7,817 nucleotides of DNA, taken from NCBI GenBank assembly GCA_934716785.1, contig CAKUYM010000199.1, positions 1-7,817 of the forward strand. The letters run 5' to 3'. This document shows, in pieces, positions 5,146 through 7,817 of the stretch (the first letter of the stretch is position 1; every line of letters begins with the position of its first letter). The position numbers were made by a program, and so were the translations under genes. The notes under the pieces are model-generated. The model was not told the origin of the DNA. It saw only the letters and a program-made list of their open reading frames with translations, and searched no databases. Source of the DNA: an uncultured Bacteroides sp. GTDB lineage: Bacteria; Bacteroidota; Bacteroidia; Bacteroidales; Bacteroidaceae.

Positions 5146-7817
5146 TCAGAAAGCGATGTTAATGCCTCCGGAGATGGTTCTCATAGCCGGATAGCGGAAA
5201 TAAGTGATACCGGTAATCCCCTGTTCCGGATCCAAGCCTTGATTCCGGTGGATAGTGAACAGGTTATCTCCCTGCACATACACCTGCACACTGCCCAATG
5301 ACAATTTACTGATCCATTGCTTAGGCAAGTTGTAAGAGAGCGTCAAGTTCTTCAACCGCATATAGGAGTTGTTCTGCAAAAAGCGGGTGGATGCCGAGTT
5401 CCAGTTATTGGAAGTAGTGCTCAAGGCAGGCACATCGGTATTCCGGTTTTCCGGTGTCCAGCGTTGCAAGATCTCCGTCGACCAGTCGCGTCCCTCCAAA
5501 CTACCGTTGTGCAGAATCATCGTAATATCACGGTTATAAATATATCCGCCTATACTGTAGGCAAAGATGGCGGAGAGGTCGAACCCTTTCCATGAGAGTG
5601 ACGTATTGAATCCGCCGTACACTTTCGGGAGAGACGATTTGTTGACGTAATAATAATCGGCCGATGCATAATCACTGGTGGTGATACGTTTTCCTGTCGG
5701 ATTCTTATCAGCATCTTTTTCATCCATGTACCACAATGGAGCTCCATTCTCCGGGTCTACCCCTGCCCACTCCTTCATATAGAAGTCATAGACGGAGCGC
5801 CCCACCTGAAGCTTGTTCACACCACTTTGCGGCATATCCTTCAACGGGAGGTCTGTCACCTTATTCTTATAGTGCGTAAGATTCAGTCCCAATTTCCATA
5901 CCCAACCGTTCTGATTGAGAACCGTTCCGTTGAGCACTAATTCGATGCCTGTATTTTTCAACGCACCCACATTCTCGTCAATAGAGCCGTATCCCAAAGA
6001 GGGAGCTATGGGACGGGAATAAAGCAAGTCTTTCGAACGGCGCGTAAAGAAATCGAACGAGCCGGAGAAACAGTTGTTGAATAGCGAGAAGTCGACTCCT
6101 GCATTAAAGTTCAAGTTCGTTTCCCATTTCAGGTTCGGAGTTGCCATGCGGTCGGATACTAACGCGTTCTCGCCCAAATTGGAGACGATGGCGTAAAGTC
6201 CTTTGCTTGCGTAGTAAGTGCCGAGGTTGTCATTGCCCTGTGCGCCGTAACTCATTTTCAGGGTCAGGGCTGACAGCCAGTCAGAAGCGTCTGCCATAAA
6301 CTCCTCACGATCGATGCGCCATGAAGCGCCCAAAGACCAGAAGTTTCCCCAACGAGTCTCCGGTGCGAAGCGGGAAGAGCCGTCGCGACGATAAGATGCC
6401 GAGAAGAAATATTTATTCCGATAATCATAGAGCAGTTGGGTCAGGTAACCGACCAACGCATAGTCAATACGATATCCAGAGCCGCCAGTCAGTTGTGAGC
6501 CGACCACCAACTCCGGCATATCGGGTTGTGCCATTTTAGACCGTGACGCAGTCAGCTCGTCATAGCGATAAGAATAGGCTTCCATACCGGCAAGGACATT
6601 GAAATGATGCTCGCCGATCGTCTTGTCATAAGTGGCGATATTGTTCCATGTCCAAGAGAAGGTGCGGGTATTCATCCGGCTGACTCCGCCACCGTTTTCT
6701 TTGGCCGGTCCTAATCGGGGATTCGTATAGTTCAATGTATTATAATTAATCAAATCGAAATTGAAACTTGTCTTGAATTTCAATCCTTCGATAATCGTAG
6801 CTTCGAGATAAGTGCGTCCGGAGATTTCATCCTTCATACGCTCCGACTTATCCAAAGGCAAGGTGGCGGGCAAGTTCCAGTTGGCCATGGAACCGGACGG
6901 GCGATACGAACCGAAATCATAGATGCGCGACCCGCTTTCGTCCAGTTTGTAGCTGCCGTCGGTATTCATCTCGTAAATCGGATAAAAGCCCGGCATGGTA
7001 CGTCCGGCAGTAATCACGTTGCTCGTCTTGGAGTCGGAAGAAACCGGATAGTTCTGCATGGAATGAGCAAAGCTCAAGTTGACGCTACCTTTCAACCAAG
7101 ACGTTATTTCACTGGTAATGTTGGAGCGCAGGTTAAAACGCTGATAACCGGATTCGAGAGCAATACCCTTGTCATTCAGATATCCGGCAGAGAAGAAATA
7201 CTGATTGGCCTTTCCACCTCCGGAAACGCTCAGATTCAACTCCGTGCGGAGTGCCTGCTGTTCCATGGCATCACTCCAGTCTGAATTCCACAACGGACGG
7301 GCGCCAACCAGCAGTTTGCCGTCCGTGCCCACCGGCTGTGCATACTGCGGTCCGTAAGGATTGGGACCGCCACCCATCAGTTTCGTGACCAAATCCTTGG
7401 AAGCCTGCGCTGCGGCAGTGGCCGGTGTATAGTCCGAACTTTTGGCATACTGATTGCGAAGCGCTTCCCAATACAATTCAAAATATTGGTCGGTGCTGAC
7501 ACGATCGTAGTCGCGCACAGCCCGATTGGAACCACCCAAAGAAGCCTTCACCTTCACCGTTGTCTTCGAGTTTTGCTCGCCTTGTTTGGTAGTGATGATA
7601 ATCACCCCGTTCGCTCCGCGGGAGCCGTACAGAGCAGCAGATGCGGCATCTTTCAGTACAGTCATCGAAGAGATGTCATCGGGATTGATGGAGTTCACGC
7701 TACCGTCGAACGGAACACCGTCCACCACATAAAGCGGAGCACTGGAAGCATTGATAGAGCCAATGCCGCGAATACGGATCTCGGCATCCGTGCCCGGCTG
7801 TCCGCTTGCCGCACTTG
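5146..7817 (-). CDS. SusC-like TonB-dependent outer-membrane transporter (5' partial)
   Basis: SusC/RagA-family TonB-linked transporter that imports ligand handed over by the SusD partner. The frame stays open to the window edge; 889 residues are visible. The first of them (SGQPGTDAEIRIRGIGS, then APLYVVDGVP) belong to the plug domain, and the GTG at 7728 is an internal Val codon, not a start. Missing upstream are the signal peptide, the carboxypeptidase-D-like domain and the TonB box. The SusC plug signature NPDDISSMTVLKDAASAALY, then GSRGANGVIIITTK, occupies about residues 44-77. The barrel shows typical stretches such as LNLSVSGGG, AGYLNDKGI, GVDPENGAPLWY, and near the end QGLDPEQGITGITYFRYPAMR, closing with the terminal aromatic residue in GGINIAF. 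No frameshift is seen. Parts are visibly GC-richer than the plus-strand operon: the 60-base block at 7321 is 65% GC and that at 6001 is 50%, against 40% at base 61. The susD-like gene follows after 38 bases. Substrate unknown. Confidence 0.95.
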   Translation of the reverse strand, partial: SAASGQPGTDAEIRIRGIGSINASSAPLYVVDGVPFDGSVNSINPDDISSMTVLKDAASAALYGSRGANGVIIITTKQGEQNSKTTVKVKASLGGSNRAVRDYDRVSTDQYFELYWEALRNQYAKSSDYTPATAAAQASKDLVTKLMGGGPNPYGPQYAQPVGTDGKLLVGARPLWNSDWSDAMEQQALRTELNLSVSGGGKANQYFFSAGYLNDKGIALESGYQRFNLRSNITSEITSWLKGSVNLSFAHSMQNYPVSSDSKTSNVITAGRTMPGFYPIYEMNTDGSYKLDESGSRIYDFGSYRPSGSMANWNLPATLPLDKSERMKDEISGRTYLEATIIEGLKFKTSFNFDLINYNTLNYTNPRLGPAKENGGGVSRMNTRTFSWTWNNIATYDKTIGEHHFNVLAGMEAYSYRYDELTASRSKMAQPDMPELVVGSQLTGGSGYRIDYALVGYLTQLLYDYRNKYFFSASYRRDGSSRFAPETRWGNFWSLGASWRIDREEFMADASDWLSALTLKMSYGAQGNDNLGTYYASKGLYAIVSNLGENALVSDRMATPNLKWETNLNFNAGVDFSLFNNCFSGSFDFFTRRSKDLLYSRPIAPSLGYGSIDENVGALKNTGIELVLNGTVLNQNGWVWKLGLNLTHYKNKVTDLPLKDMPQSGVNKLQVGRSVYDFYMKEWAGVDPENGAPLWYMDEKDADKNPTGKRITTSDYASADYYYVNKSSLPKVYGGFNTSLSWKGFDLSAIFAYSIGGYIYNRDITMILHNGSLEGRDWSTEILQRWTPENRNTDVPALSTTSNNWNSASTRFLQNNSYMRLKNLTLSYNLPKQWISKLSLGSVQVYVQGDNLFTIHRNQGLDPEQGITGITYFRYPAMRTISGGINIAF

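Noticed and set aside
7726..7728. GTG as the start codon of the SusC-like gene.
   Set aside because: It falls inside the plug-domain motif LYVVDGVP and the open frame runs on to the window edge.

Overview
The window looks like chromosomal DNA of a Bacteroidales bacterium, most likely a gut Bacteroides or close relative. The evidence is two SusD-type lipoproteins and one long SusC-type TonB-dependent receptor in Sus-like operons, the usual nutrient-uptake machinery of that group. The genus is an inference from these families; the sequence holds no rRNA or other marker to confirm it.

Layout, left to right. (1) Bases 1-3031, plus strand: the end of a Sus-like operon. It holds a SusD-like outer-membrane lipoprotein, open at the window edge and missing only its extreme N-terminus, followed after 55 bases by a secreted M81-family (MlrC-like) metallopeptidase with its metal-site motifs intact. 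(2) Bases 3044-3463, minus strand: a decayed toxin-antitoxin locus. An 88-residue antitoxin-like gene with a strong Shine-Dalgarno site overlaps by 10 bases the start of a 29-codon remnant of a RelE/ParE-type toxin. An intrinsic terminator stands 10 bases past the remnant. (3) Bases 3536-7817, minus strand: a second Sus-like operon, a SusC-like TonB-dependent transporter (5' end outside the window) followed after 38 bases by its SusD-like partner and a clear intrinsic terminator.

How the parts work together. In each Sus-like operon the SusD lipoprotein sits on the cell surface as the lid of a SusC barrel and passes ligand to it for TonB-driven import. In the plus-strand operon the linked enzyme is a peptidase, not a glycoside hydrolase, which hints at a peptide or amide-containing substrate; this is inference. 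The minus-strand pair has no enzyme in view, so its ligand cannot be named. The two operons converge on the toxin-antitoxin remnant. No HTCS, SusR or ECF-sigma/anti-sigma regulator lies inside the window, and the promoters of both Sus operons are outside it.

I see no clearly new system. The points most worth a second look are the truncated toxin beside an apparently intact antitoxin and the M81 peptidase in a Sus-like operon.
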